Below are positions 12,391-24,840 of a DNA stretch of 64,000 bases, piece after piece. The notes under the pieces are model-generated. The model saw nothing but the letters and a program-made list of their open reading frames with translations, was not told the origin of the DNA and did not search any database. Where the stretch lies: NCBI RefSeq assembly GCF_000143415.4, contig NW_003314354.1, positions 655,343 to 719,342 of the forward strand, given 5' to 3'. This DNA comes from Selaginella moellendorffii. Lineage: Eukaryota > Streptophyta > Lycopodiopsida > Selaginellales > Selaginellaceae. The first letter of the stretch is position 1. The number at the start of each line of letters is the position of its first letter. Both the position numbers and the translations under genes were made by a program.

Positions 12391-13640
12391 ACTTTTTTTT
12401 CCAGGTTTCTTAAATGTATATTTCATTTTGTTCCCATTTCTATTACAACTAATGCTAGCCTTTGCTAGAAATGTTTTTCATTTACAGGCCCAGACCTGAG
12501 TCGGGGCAAGATTGTGCTTGCTGTGGTAGTATCCCTGGAAAGCCTTGTCTCATTTGCATATTCTGGAAGGTAAATTCCTGCACAGGTTAGTGTCACCTGG
12601 TGAGGTAAAGTCTTCATTTTCCATGTAGCTAGTGTCCAAGCTGAGGATTAAGATCTATGTTAGTACATTTTCAAATCACTTATGATGTGCTTTGCATTGC
12701 CTATGTTGATTGTGTGGTCTCATTTTGTTTTGTTTATTTGTTTTCTTGCACTGTGGCTTGGGTGGGTTCAAGCAACCAGTCCTCGAAATTACCTTTATTG
12801 ACAGTAGGCTATAAATGATGGTCCATTTGGTGTTCGGGATGTCTGAGTAGTGCTGGATTCCTACTGAATATCTGCTGAAGCACTTAGTTCTTTTAGTATT
12901 GGGATCTAGCACTTTTGATAGTGACACCTAGATTTCAACCTAACTCATGGTGATTTGCATTTCTTTTTGTGAGTAGTGATGTATGTTCTTTTTTCTTTGC
13001 ATTGTTGTTTTGGAGCTTGAGACATACAAACTTCTATATTTAATCCTCAGTTAGATATACACTTTTGGAAAATGGAATTTTCTTCATCATTGAGACTTTC
13101 ATTTGTGGGTGACACCCTCTTTTCTGCACACAGGATGTGTGTGCCCCAACTGGTACAGTATAAATGTACAGATGGGTGTATAGTGATATAAAGTAGGGTC
13201 ACTACCTTTGTACCCATTTTTGAAGCAAGAAATGAAATAGCTTCCCATCATCTCTCTAGGCTCCTTAACTCTTTATGTGATGACAGTGCCATGGTGAAGA
13301 GAGAAGTAAGCAACAGCCCTGGGATGAGATCACCAATGCAATCTGTGACTACATGCTTGCTGATGACCAGAAAAACATGGGGCAAGAGGAGTATCACTGC
13401 AAAACGAGCGTGGATGCTACCATCCTCGAGGACCTGGTCCGTTTTCAGGCCTTCATCCAGAACGAAGCTGATTTTTTTGAATGTGTTATCAATCTGTGTC
13501 AATCCATGATTTCTTCAGTTTTGGATTGCTGTAGTGATTTCAAGGAGAAAATGGGAGGAGATTTATCGATAGGAAGAACAACCTAGGGTTTAATTTCTCC
13601 CCCCTAGAAAATTTTCCCCCAGAGTGGAGCATGGAACCCT
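12391..13640. other. Retrotransposon 3' flank and unassigned sequence
   Basis: The segment after the pol relic, including 'cctgagtcggggcaag' near 12495, resembles a retrotransposon 3' untranslated region. I cannot define an LTR because no partner copy exists in the window. A 77-codon frame at 13353-13586 is not recognised. Confidence 0.4.
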
Positions 13641-14591
13641 GCCCTTATAGGAGGCCAAATGGCTCATTCAACATTTAAGCTATTAGTCCCAATCATAGAA
13701 ACACCTCGGGACCTGCAAGAGAATTCAGCAACTGCCAAGGTTATAAGGAGAGCTGAACTTCTAATATGGGACGAGATAAGCATGGTACGCATTCACACTT
13801 TTAAAGCTGTCAAGAGGGTCTTGTGTGACATAAAAAACTGTGATACAGATTTTGGGGGCATCACATTACACACAAACATGAGGGTGAACTTTGAAGAAAA
13901 GGAGGTTCAGAAATGGTAACCTACCTAGCCTCTAAGGTTCAACTAGGGAGTTATAAAATTATCTCTANNNNNNNNNNNNNNNNNNNNNNNNNNNNNNNNN
14001 NNNNNNNNNNNNNNNNNNNNNNNNNNNNNNNNNNNNNNNNNNNNNNNNNNNNNNNNNNNNNNNNNNNTTGCACAAGCTACATATAAAAACTAGATATATA
14101 GTAATATTGTACACAACATCAACACTAAAAAGGCCTTTGTAATGGCACTAAACTAATTATAACAAAGGCACTACCAAATGTTCTAAAAGCTGAAATTCTA
14201 CTTAATGGTAAGCATGGAGAAAAAGTCCTTCTACCAAGAATCTCTTTCAAACTGACTGATAGAGACATGCTATTTATCCTCAAACAACAGCAATTCCTAA
14301 TAAGGCTTGCATTCTCCATAACAATTTGCAAACCTTAGATACAAAGATTACAGAATGTGGATATCTACTTGCAAGATCAATTTTTGGCCACAATCAACTT
14401 TATGTTGTGCTTTCAAGGGGAACATCAAAGAAATGAATCACAATGTCCATCAAACAATGCAAGGGATAAGGTGTGCTCCAAAACCATAATGTCTATATAG
14501 AAAACATTGTGTATAAAGAAATTATCTAGGATTCATGTCACCAATGTAGCAAATTTCCTATCTATTCCAATGGAGCTGGATTCCTTACTAG
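13641..14591 (+). mobile_element. Helitron remnant with PIF1-type helicase fragments and a 3' terminus
   Basis: The frame at 13659-13919 reads AHSTFKL...PRDLQENSATAKVIRRAELLIWDEISMV. This corresponds to the middle of Helitron PIF1-like helicases (the AKxIRxAxLIIWDE Walker B region). After a 100-N gap, 14130-14490 encodes the C-terminal part (EKVLLPRISFKLTDRDM, RLAFSITICKP, NVDIYL, SRGTSKK), interrupted by frameshifts and stops. Downstream, a weak hairpin (14567-14579) is followed by ttcctta-CTAG and host T (CTAG at 14588-14591), the expected Helitron end. The Rep nuclease part is not seen. Confidence 0.75.
13968..14067. other. Assembly gap of 100 N
   Basis: Exactly 100 undetermined bases, a conventional placeholder. 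It lies inside a Helitron helicase remnant. Confidence 0.99.
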
Positions 14592-15059
14592 TGCCTTATA
14601 ACAATTGTAAGAGGTTAAGCCTCACCTAAAAAATTTAATCTACACTTTTGATGTAACTTCACCACCAAAATACCCCACTAGGACTGATTATCACTAATCT
14701 TAACCATATATCTTATTAGTTAATTTAGCATCTGACTATTCTTCCTTAACAAATTACTTATCTCAAGGTTGAGTGGCATTAGTGATTACTATTTGACTAG
14801 CAGCTATAAGCTATAGACTACTTTCCAAGTCCAACACTTCATCTTAGTGGACTTCATAGTAGACATAGTCAGGTATGTTAAGATAAGTTTTAGATGTAAG
14901 AAGTTTTAAATGTATGTTGAAAATGTGAACAGGTTTGTTGTGCCATACAACAAATACCTCTTATGTAAATACAGAGCACACATAAATGTCAAGGTGTGTT
15001 CCATTGTAAAAAGTGTTCAAATACATATACAATTCTGTGGAGGTACACCTTTGAAGTGA

Positions 15060-17595
15060 TGAGAACTCAACACCCAAACAAGTACTAGATTGGGATGAAA
15101 TAGAGGCATTCAAAAACTACATCTCTGCATCAGAAGGAATATAGAGGATCTATAGATATGACTTACACAAGAGTCACATTTTGGGAAACCGTCAAAGTAT
15201 TTATTTGAATCAGAGTAAGGAAAAGATCACATTACCAAGAGGCTATAAAACCAAACTGACAAAATGGTTTGAACTAAACAAGATCAATAAATTTGCAAGG
15301 ACACTCTTGTACCATGAGATTTCTTAGTGGTATACATGGAATTCAAGAAATAGAATATGATCACTGTCCCAATATGCAGGTGGTTAGTAAAATGTATAAT
15401 GTATCACCACATAACTCTGAACATTTCTACCTATGTATGCTTTTGCTCTACAAAAAAGGTGTTACAAGTTTTAGCAACTTAAAGGTATTAAGCTGAATAT
15501 GACATAAACCATTCTACTGCACAAGAACTGGGACTTCTACAAGATGATTGTGCGTAAGAGAAATGCTTAGAAGAATTTTTGACATTTCTGATACTGGTAA
15601 AAGTAAGGTATCTATTTAGTGTTATGTGTTTGTTTTGCAAACTCACTAATCCCAAAACACTACGGGATAAATTCAAGGAAGGCATGAAATTCTAATACCA
15701 TGCAAGGCATTGCAATGATTTGCTAACTAGGGTAAATATATTTAGTTTATCAACAAATGGTTGCAATGGCAAGTGCTGATGATGACTCTAAAGTTTATAC
15801 GACAGTCGAAGAAATTTTCAAGAAGATCAAGAAACAGCTTTAAAAATTCTCGAAGACTGAATCCTCAAGAAATGAAGATTCATCTGATGATGAAGAAGAA
15901 TATAACCTTGAATACAAGAAAAAGAACAAAAGGCAAGATCTCACCAAGATACTAAAAAAAGTCACAATCAAGAATGAACTCAAAGAAAGAATATAGTGTA
16001 CAAAATGCAAGAATGAAAAACACATCACAATAGAATGTAAGTTATAAATTTCTAAATGCCAGATTTGCAAAAGAGAAAGACATACTACAAAGATTTATTG
16101 ATATCGAGGAGTTGTAGAAGTCACACGAGTTGAGAATTATCTTGAACTTCTTGACCGAATCGAAGACAATACAATCATTCTCAACAAAATCAACAATGGC
16201 AATTCAACTATCCAAATCAAGATATCAGAGAAGTTATAACTACAATTACCAAAACAACCAAAGACCACTAGCTTACCAACATGCTTATCAACAATCGTAT
16301 CAAAAAAATAAACAGTAGAGACCACCTCCACAATAGAACAACTACCAGCAGTAGTACCAAAATAATCGATAATCCCTCTCAATAATCAAATTATTAACAG
16401 CAACCACAACAATACGAACAACAACCTCGAGCATATCCTCAAAACAACTATCAACAACAATCTCAAACTCCAGATTTTCGACCTCAATATCAACAACAAT
16501 AAAATCAAGGAAATCTACCAACTCAGAACAATCAACAAAACTGAAGACCTCCACCAACAGTAAAGAATGTCAACATAGAACTAGTCAAAAAGGAACAATA
16601 TGAAGATGAACTAGAAATCCGAGTTCTCACATAAAGTCAAAAGAAGCATATAAATCATCAAAAAGAAGATCTTAATGACAAAACTAAAGAATAGGAAACT
16701 CAAGACCAAAAACAAGAAATTTTGAGAGAAGAATGGCAACATTATTGAACATTGAATAATTAGCATGCAAAGAGATGAGACTTGGACCAAGTCAACCGGA
16801 ACCCTTCAACATCAAGATGGTTGACAATAGAAGTGTACAACCATTTGGAATCATCCGCAACTTCCCAATCAAGATCAAAGATCAAGAGTTCAAAATCACT
16901 TTTATCAAACTCAAGATAACTAAAGAACACTATTCCTATGAAGTACTTCCACAAGTGCAATGAAGAAAAATCCAAAGAAATTTTGACCAACTATTATCGA
17001 ACACTACAACTGGAATGAAGGCCTCAATGACTATGAAGAAGCATAAATCTTAAACATGTACCTAGAATTGAAGTCAAAGTGGATCTCAATCGAGTTAAAG
17101 CCCAACTCAATTTGCTCAAAGAAGCTTGAAACTCAAGAAACTTTATTCAAGGAAAAACTCTTGACTTGAGAAGATTCAACACTCAAGACTACACCAGCAG
17201 AGATCAAGAAACAGCATGATTGATCAGGAATCAAACATGAGCAACTACAACCAATTCAATAACAAATTGACCTCAAGGAAGAATTAGCTCATAGACAAGA
17301 AAGATTTTAACTCAAGTTAATTCTCAACCTTGAAGAACCAATTGACGAAATCAACTTAGGAACCAAAGGTGAACCACAAAAGCTTCATATCACTAAAGAT
17401 CTAGATCACGCCTTCAAAGACAAAGCAATTGACATTCTAGACAGTTATAAAGATGTTTTCACTTGGTCTTACACAGATTTGTGAGGAAACCCTCCCGAGA
17501 TCTGAATGTATTAAATCGAACTTCTTCCTCAGACTGTACCACGGAAACAATCAGCATACTGAAAGAACCCCAACATGCAACTAAAAGTCCTAGGT
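15060..17595 (+). pseudogene. Ty3/gypsy-like gag, protease and start of reverse transcriptase, decayed
   Basis: A gag-like frame includes two zinc-knuckle-like motifs near 15990-16085, CTKCKNEKHITIEC and CQICKRERHTTKI (the last Cys lost). An Asn/Gln-rich tract follows (about 16200-16550). At 16775-16960, VDNRSVQPFGIIRNFPIKI resembles the start of a retropepsin-like domain of plant gypsy elements. The end reads DILDSYKDVFTWSYTDL, GNPPEI and PRKQSAY-KNPN, the conserved entry to gypsy reverse transcriptase. Homology stops abruptly near 17595, so the rest of pol is deleted. Many stops occur. It is a separate relic from the one at 10261; the two are not joined by any continuous frame. Confidence 0.7.
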
Positions 17596-18558
17596 GGCAC
17601 AGGCCGCTTCAATGCTTTGGCAGAACCAGGAGACCGGAACCAACATGTGTGGTGCGCCACAGCTTGGGCTAGCTGATTGGTTTGGAGCTAGAACCATCTG
17701 AGGTGTCAGATTGGTCCACATGACAAAGGGTATAGGGTTCTTGGAGTGGATGGTAGGAGCAGGCACTAGGAACGAGAGACAAAGGTCAGGGTGTGGCTGG
17801 AGGGCAGCACAGTTGGTTGGCGTGTTGTTTTGGACTTGGCTTTGATCTTGGTGTGTTGATCCTTGTTTCGATCCATAAGCTTGGCCAGAGGCATACTAGT
17901 AAACTACTACAAGTCACGCTTCCGGCTAACAGAAATCGGCCACATAGCCTACTTCAAATCCATCTATGGATTGATGGGGCCGCTACAACGGACGGTGAAA
18001 AAAGTTGTCGAGGGTCTTGCTTATGAGCGGCATGGTGACGTGATGAAGCTGGAGTCCCACAGCACAAAGCACACATAAAGGCTATGATCTCATGCAAAAC
18101 GTGAGCACACCGGTGTATATACAGTGAAGGAGGAGATCGACTTCCTATAGGCTTACACACGATGGAGGCTCAGTTCTAGAGCATTGTCACGAACCTGATG
18201 TGGTTGTGCTTACTCTTTTGCCAGCTCATCTGAAGTATCCAATTCGTAAAAACCAGTTGTAGCTATGAAAAGTAAAAATGTTCTGTTCTTCAAGTTAAGT
18301 CAAGAAAATTGTGGTTGGTCAACTACATAATGCCCTGCTATCACCAGCCTCGGTATCCCCAAAGAGAAATCACAAAATAGTTCGAACAGCACCTTGGTCT
18401 CAATGTAGTGCAGCTCGAATGCAGACTCCATAAAAAGGAGCGTCACATTCATGACAGGCGCAGCTCGAGAATCGCTGCTGCCGAGGTAGCAGTTAGGTTT
18501 AAAATCGTAGAAATCTCGGGGTCTGATTCAAGTTAAAATGCTGTGATCCCTGCAAACT
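17596..18558. other. Intergenic, no recognisable gene
   Basis: It lies between the gag-pol relic and CFAP206. Short overlapping ORFs only. The promoter of CFAP206 should lie here, but I identify no specific element. Confidence 0.5.
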
Positions 18559-21109
18559 ATGACGAATTCCACGGAAAAAAGGGCAAATCCTCCAGTAGCT
18601 TGGTCCAGTAGGCGAGGCAGAAGTGTCGGATCTTCGCGTGGATCGAGTCCAAGCATAAGAAACCCATCGGAGCGTGAGAAAGAGCACGCTACCATCCAGG
18701 ATATTATTCGCTTGTCCAAAGAGAGGCATTACACAACGGGAAAAAAAGTTCCTTTGTTCTTCGAGCATTTGGCTTGTTTCCAAGTGAGAGCAGCAGCTGT
18801 TCAATTTCCACAAAGGTATAGTCCATGGACCCTTAGTCGCTGACCTGTAAAACAAAGAACGCAGATTCAAACTAGGATTGTCTATGGAAGATGGAAAGGA
18901 TTATATGGACCTCCTGGAGCATTGTATACACAATTGCACGCAAGAAAACTGTCCAGCTCTAGAAACCATTCGGCTACAGGTACGAAACTTTCTTCTCGCT
19001 CCAAACAAGGGCACCCTTCTGCAGATAACAGCTCAAGCAACAGCCTTTCTGGAGTTGAAAGCTTGCGCTGAAGAAAGAGTGAATGAAGCAAAGGTGCTGC
19101 AAACAATTCTCGCCGATATTCCTCAAATAAAGGTTTGCTATAATTTCTGATCCAGCATACCCTCCCTTCAGTGTACTACAGGTCATTGACATGAGAGAAA
19201 CTTTCAAGACAGTGGAGTTGCTTCAAGGCCGCATTCTCGATTATATGATGGAATGTGGGAGGCAAATGGCGGACAACGTGGATGTAACCGAAGAGATGGA
19301 AGCCGAAATAACTACAACTTTTAAAAGCATTTTCCCTCAAGAAAGCTGCTTGTTTTGGATGGATCTTCCTTCAGCAGAAAAGGAACGCCAAGTTGTAGAT
19401 ATAGCAGCCGTTATACAAGGTGTTCGCATTTACAACAAGTAAGGCTTGAGTTTCCAAGTCATTTGTTATTATTCAGTTTTCTTAGGCATCTGTCAAAAGG
19501 CGGAAAAACTCTTAGCCTCCCATTTGACCTCTACAAGCACGAGAAAAAAATGTTAACCGAAAAAGTGCTCCAGCTTCTTCAAATTTTGAGCGAGAGAACT
19601 CACGTCTCCGCTAGTGCCATTACACTTCACATTCACTCTCTTGGAATACAACACGTACTTATTCAAAGACTACGAGACGAGCTTAATTACCACCTCCAAG
19701 CTTTTGCCATTCTTGAAGATTTCCAATCCTTTTTGGACGAAAGATTTGCTTTCGTAACAGATCTTATGGACCAGTTCTCACGGAAACTAAACGTCCTTTG
19801 CGACATTATCAGCGACCGACCCTGTGTAGCAACTGAACTAGTATGATACCTAATGAATCTTATATGTATTGACAATTTGAATCCAGGTTTTCCCGCAATT
19901 TAAAGCATTGGGAAACCTGCACAAGTCGATGCTTGAAGAGCTTCGGCTGCTTCGAGCACATCAAAGGGCTTGCAGTCCTTTTTTATCATTGGCTGCTGAG
20001 CCTCAGTTTGATTGTACTCCAACAGGGTTTGCAAACCTTTGGAAGAAAACGGGATGGACGATAAACTATCATACGGATTGGAAAAATTCCCCTCTTGGTC
20101 TTGCAAAGCTCAAGGTTCTGATTATGTACACAACATTTTTACAAAAGGATTTGTACAATGTGACCTGGGACGAAAACGAGGCCCTGTAAGTTCCTGAAGC
20201 TGGTAATCTGTGTTCCTATAACAAGATTTATTTTCTATTTGTCAAGCATCAAGGCGGGATCTTCCGACGAAGGGGAGGGAAGAGTGCTCACAAGTTGCGA
20301 GATTGACGCGGCATTTGAAAGTGAAAGAGAAATCCACCTTGGCGGATATTGCCCTGTCACATTAGCAAAGTACCGTGGCCTTCTTCTTCACGGTGATCCA
20401 GACGTTGGACTGGTTGAGTTCGAAGAAAAGCTTTTTGCATTTTCGACTGAAGAGGATCTAAGGGAGTAAGTTAAAGGAAAATCGATCACATTTTGATATA
20501 TTTGATACCTAGGTTTGCAAGAAGTCCTTCACTGTTTCTTAGGACGGTAGAAAACGTGGTACATAAAATGCCGCAGCTTGTTCACCTCTTGCGGCTTCAG
20601 CAATGCCCAAAACTTTTATCCCTTGCAATCTCTGAGGTATGTCTTCTTTGTGAAAGAAAACAATATTTCACTATATTGCTGTAGATCATTGATCCCTCGA
20701 GTGAGCCATTTTCCTGTGAATTCTCGACTCAAACGGCCATTCACATTGGCCAGCCTCATCGCTGGACGGATGAGGCGTTTTACGAAAGGTAAAATTCTTG
20801 TGATAGTATTTGTAGCAACTTCTTTCTTTGTGAATAAATCAGGGCCTTGGAACTACAGAACAAACTCACAGACAGCACCCAAACAGAGACTTCATATTTC
20901 AAGCGAACGAGCTCCACTCAGGTTGGTTATGAATTATATGCTTTTCTGTAAGAGGCTTTTCTTTTTAGGTGTGGCTACCCAAAGAAAAATGGACTCAAAC
21001 TCGGTTCAATAAAGGAACCAAAATGACACGTCATGTCAGACATCTGCATGGCCTTGTTGGTCCTCCCACCGTACAGTTTAAAATGCTTCGTACAAAATAT
21101 GATGTCTAA
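18559..21109 (+). CDS. CFAP206: CFAP206 homologue, radial-spoke-associated flagellar protein
   Basis: CFAP206 (FAP206 in algae and ciliates) docks radial spoke 2 and a dynein on axonemal doublet microtubules. I join 11 exons: 18559-18820, 18876-19132, 19182-19438, 19486-19840, 19887-20114, 20148-20185, 20247-20465, 20513-20636, 20685-20788, 20843-20921 and 20969-21109. All phases agree, giving 687 aa (animal proteins are about 620). Family landmarks in order are TIQDIIRLSKE and LACFQVRAA (N-terminus), TFKSIFPQESCLFWMDL and KERQVVDIAAVIQGVRIYNK, then KGG, the DUF3508-like block GGYCPVTLAKYRGLLLHGDP and VGLVEFEEKLFAFST, VHKMPQLVHLLRL, and the C-terminal ALELQNKLTDSTQTETSYF with STQVWLPKEKWTQT. 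Introns are 32-61 bp. The first donor (gtccat) is the least certain junction; phase and alignment choose it over gtatag three bases upstream. Retention fits a plant with flagellated sperm. The start codon is the first Met of the open first exon. Confidence 0.88.
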
Positions 21110-22116
21110 GTATGGAAAAGTCTCTTTCTAAGCTCCCGCTGACATCAGAAGTTAAGACATTGTCTAATACTAGATGCTTAGCTTATCTTGTACGTCCTGG
21201 CAAAGGACTTCTTCCTTATAACAATAGGCTTTCCGGCAATATCATGATCATCACCAGGGGACTTCAAAAATTCTTGTGGTCATGTACAATGAATTCCTCA
21301 GGCTTAGTAGTGTTCCTTCGACTAACTAATGCGAACAACGTTAACAGGTATCTTTTATTGAAGTTATGATAGATTTGAAGTGCATAGTTACCTAATTTTT
21401 GCTCTCGAATTTATTTTAATTTTTTTTTAAAAAAATACAATTGATTAACTGGCATGACCCATGAATTTCCCAGTCAAATATTTACCTGTCCAAATCGATT
21501 GCAAGCTCTCTGTTTCATCATTTGCAACAACTCGTAGGCCTGCACTTCAAAGTCTGAATGTGGCACTCTAAAGTTTCAGAGATGTTTTTAGTTGTCACAT
21601 AAAACTCCACCAGGAGTGCATAGACTTCCTCCTGCGCACAGCAGCTTCCTAGAATCATATTCAATATTTGTATGATTTGAAGTGCCATTCTACCTCCATG
21701 TTGATGAGATCTGTGCTAGGGTCTTTCTTCCAGTAAGGTCTTTCTTTAGCATCATTTGAAGCTGAAAATACTTTCCTTTCGCACATGTGGTTGTCAGGGT
21801 ATTCGATGTAGCTGCGCTTTTTCTAAGAGGCGGCTATAGCAACAGCAAGAAAACGCAATTGGTCCACGTAATGCTTATGTCCTCGTTTTCTTCCCTCTTC
21901 TACCATGTTTTCATTAAGTCAAGCGTGTTTCACTAATAAACCTCCTGTAAACGATGGAAACCCACACTACTGTTACATATTGAATGTTTGCAGCAAAGAG
22001 CAACTTTTCAGGTAGCAATTCTTTTACCGCAGTTGGCGGTTCAATTAGCGGAGCTCGATCCTTGCTAATATCAGCCACCCTTCGCTTAAAAGCAGTTAGA
22101 GCAGTTCACTAGCGAC
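21110..22116. other. Intergenic between CFAP206 and the fucosyltransferase
   Basis: An 85-codon frame at 21112-21369 is unrecognised and may be 3' UTR. No other feature is seen. The fucosyltransferase promoter should lie in the right half. Confidence 0.5.
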
Positions 22117-23640
22117 ATGGATGCCATGCCGTTCGTCAAAATCTTTCTGAATTTGAAGCTTTTAAAGGTTGTTCTTGTGGTCTTATTGTTCACATCCCTG
22201 CTGGTCCCCACCTTGGTTATTCGAAATCTTTCCTTTGCCCATAAGAGCAGCAAAGACTGTCTACGCTTGGGCAAGAGAGCACAATTCGTCATCAATCCTC
22301 CAATCTCAAATTCCCCTAACGCAAGAACTTGCTTGAGCAGGGAATTCCAGCAAAATTTATGGAAGGAAGTACATACCATTCCAGCTCCACTATCCAAAGC
22401 ATTGAGAGAGTATGAGAAGATGCACGAGAGATGTTATCTGGGACGAAACTTAACGCAAGCTATTTTGCATCCAGATCCCCGCGATCACTGCAGATATCTC
22501 GTTCATGCGGAAGCTGATGGCCTTGGGAACCGTCTCCTAACGTTAGCCACGGCGTTCATGTACTCGCTGCTCACAAACCGGGTTTTCCTTGTCGATAGAA
22601 GAGGCCATCTGTCTAAGCTTCTCTGTGAGCCATTTAATCACTCGTGGCTTTTACCAGAGGATTTCCCGTATCATCTTATTGATAAAGCGCCAAAGCTGGG
22701 AACCATAAACAACTCAGAGCTTGGTAATATTGTCCGCCTTTTCCTGGTGAACGCGGAGACAGGAGACCAGCGATTCTTTTGTCCTGAAACAAGATCCGAT
22801 CTTGAGGATGTACCATGGATAATATGGGCCAGCAACTTGTACTACGTACCTCGGCTTTTTACGTTTCCCGAGTTCTGGATGCGACTCACCATCTGGTTCC
22901 CAGACGTCTCCTTAACTTTCACACAACTAAGTAAATATTTGTTGTTACCCCAGAACCATGTTTGGCACAAGATTACTCGTCTACGTTCGTCATACTTATC
23001 TACACCTGGAAAGCAGCTTGGTATGCAGGTGCGGTTGCATCACAGAGGCGATCCAGCAGTTTTTCATCGTCCTTCACTCGAACGAATCTTGCAATGCCTT
23101 ACCGAGAACAAACTATTGTCATCAGTTGTCAATGCAGACTTCGCCAAGAATAATTCCATTAGATATGAAGAGCCAAAGAAACCGATCAAAGTAATGGTTA
23201 CTTCCTTGCAAGTCAAGTACTATGAAGAGTTGAAAAACAATTTTATGAACTATCCTACTGCAGATGGAAGGCTAATAGAGGTGCACACCTTCTCTAGTGA
23301 CGGAGTTCAAACCGACAGCTTAGAACAAGCTGTCAATGCCATGGTAGAAATTTGGCTTCTAAGTACGAGTGACGTGTTCGTTAGCAGTAGCTGCTCCACA
23401 TTCGGATACGTGGCTCAAGCGCTGGCTGGATTGCGTCCTTACATTCTTAACATTCAAGGCGATGACCTTGAAAACTGCGAGCTAACAGCATGCTCTGTTG
23501 GACAATCATCCGATCCCTGCAATCACTATCCTTTTTTCAGAGACTGTGAGGACTTGGAAAAGACGAAAGCTCATTTTGAATGGGAAAAGATACACATCAA
23601 AGGCTGTCAAGACGAATGGGAAGGCATTCAGCTGGCATGA
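22117..23640 (+). CDS. Xyloglucan-type alpha-1,2-fucosyltransferase (GT37)
   Basis: It transfers fucose from GDP-fucose to galactose side chains of cell-wall polysaccharides (xyloglucan or arabinogalactan proteins) in the Golgi. It is a single exon of 507 aa with type II topology: a short cytosolic tail, a signal anchor at about residues 14-35 (LLKVVLVVLLFTSLLVPTLV), a stem, then the catalytic domain. Family motifs are YLVHAEADGLGNRLLT (GLGNR at 135-139), LLTNRVFLVD, the GDP-fucose-binding GMQVRLHHR (QVRLHHR at 304-310) and SSSCSTFGYVAQALAG (from residue 423). GT37 proteins are usually about 500-560 aa, so it is full length. I use the first Met. Met4 is an alternative that would leave the anchor intact. 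The acceptor (xyloglucan or AGP) cannot be decided from sequence. No stops or frameshifts are seen and the copy appears functional. Confidence 0.93.
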   Translation: MDAMPFVKIFLNLKLLKVVLVVLLFTSLLVPTLVIRNLSFAHKSSKDCLRLGKRAQFVINPPISNSPNARTCLSREFQQNLWKEVHTIPAPLSKALREYEKMHERCYLGRNLTQAILHPDPRDHCRYLVHAEADGLGNRLLTLATAFMYSLLTNRVFLVDRRGHLSKLLCEPFNHSWLLPEDFPYHLIDKAPKLGTINNSELGNIVRLFLVNAETGDQRFFCPETRSDLEDVPWIIWASNLYYVPRLFTFPEFWMRLTIWFPDVSLTFTQLSKYLLLPQNHVWHKITRLRSSYLSTPGKQLGMQVRLHHRGDPAVFHRPSLERILQCLTENKLLSSVVNADFAKNNSIRYEEPKKPIKVMVTSLQVKYYEELKNNFMNYPTADGRLIEVHTFSSDGVQTDSLEQAVNAMVEIWLLSTSDVFVSSSCSTFGYVAQALAGLRPYILNIQGDDLENCELTACSVGQSSDPCNHYPFFRDCEDLEKTKAHFEWEKIHIKGCQDEWEGIQLA

Positions 23641-24176
23641 AAGATGTGGCCATAAAATATGAAACTGCCGAGGAGTTGTCTCTTGGCTCAAAGTTAGCGG
23701 CAGGTTCACCTGTATAATGATAGGTTAAAGTTTATGACATATCCTCCAGTTTTAATATGTTATATGATGATGATAAACATATTATCTTGCACACTCAAGA
23801 AAGGATTATCAAATACATATCATTCAAATAAAATATAGTTACAATCCTAAAGGCGAATTATTGAAAATGTTTGTGATGAAGCATTTTTTATAAATACTCT
23901 TAACACAAATGTAAAGAAAATATTATGCACGTGGTTTTGTAGCATCATGGTATACATTTATAGATTTATTTTTTGCGAGTAGCATGCAATTAATCATAGC
24001 AGCGTGTAATCCTAGTAGCGCTAACCTCTTAAAAAACACCCAGGAAAAACGTGCTAGTCTGTAAGCATTAAGCTTATGTAGCCCCTTTTCTGCATATCAC
24101 CTAGTTTTTTCATTTCCGAAGTTATTTAACTTATTATCTTGGAGGTGGTAAGTAAAGTAAGTGTTTGGTGTAAGTG

Positions 24177-24210
<34 letters not shown>

Positions 24211-24336
24211 CTCGAATTCAAGGCTTTTCATTCCTCTAATGAGGCTGTAACCTTTATGAAGGGGAAAACCAATTGAATTCGGCCTTCATGAAGCAATCCT
24301 CATGTTGAGTTTGTCCCGGGCATTGTGCTCTTTATG
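23641..24336. other. Intergenic with a (GT)n microsatellite
   Basis: About 15 GT repeats lie at 24179-24208. The remainder is AT-rich 3' flank of the fucosyltransferase with no gene seen. Confidence 0.7.
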
Positions 24337-24436
24337 NNNNNNNNNNNNNNNNNNNNNNNNNNNNNNNNNNNNNNNNNNNNNNNNNNNNNNNNNNNNNNNN
24401 NNNNNNNNNNNNNNNNNNNNNNNNNNNNNNNNNNNN
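24337..24436. other. Assembly gap of 100 N
   Basis: Exactly 100 undetermined bases, immediately upstream of a reverse transcriptase fragment. Confidence 0.99.
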
Positions 24437-24840
24437 TGGCAGCTTGTTGGAGTGCTTACTGTAAAGAAGAAGGGCCACATGATGCATATGTGCATTGACT
24501 ATTATGCATTGAACAAGAAGATGGTAAAAAATAGATTTCTTATGCCACAAACTTGATGATAATTTTTATTGCCTTGCAGGGGCTAGAAAATTCACTCATA
24601 TAAGCTTTAGGAGGGGATACAACCAGATCGTAGTACACAAGGGTGGAAGATGTTCCCAAGAGTGAATTCTGTGGTAGACATGGTCACTTTGAGTATTTAG
24701 TGCTGTCATTTGGGTTAAGTAATGCTCCTCCATCTTTCATGCGTTTAATGAGCTTAATTTTTATGTGTTACATCGCTAAGTTTGTGCAAGTGTTTCTTGC
24801 TGACATCTGGTTTGTAGTGCAATATTTGTAGAACACGTTC
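24437..24840 (+). pseudogene. Ty3/gypsy reverse transcriptase fragment
   Basis: Frames on the plus strand give VLTVKKKGHMMHMCIDYYALN and VKNRFLMPQ, then RKFTHISFRRGYNQI, then HFEYLVLSFGLSNAPPSFMRLM and FVQVFLADIW. These are RT blocks 2-5 of gypsy elements. The catalytic box, normally (F/V)xxFLDDI, reads FLADIW, so one catalytic Asp is lost. At least two frameshifts occur. The upstream part is hidden in the N gap. Confidence 0.85.

Noticed and set aside
13291-13586. Overlapping frames upstream of the Helitron fragment as a gene
   Set aside because: Two competing frames of 72-84 codons with no motif. They may be Helitron or retroelement debris but cannot be supported.
18499-18870. 123-codon minus-strand ORF opposite the first CFAP206 exon
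   Set aside because: The plus strand has family-supported coding sequence here. The minus frame has no recognisable motif.
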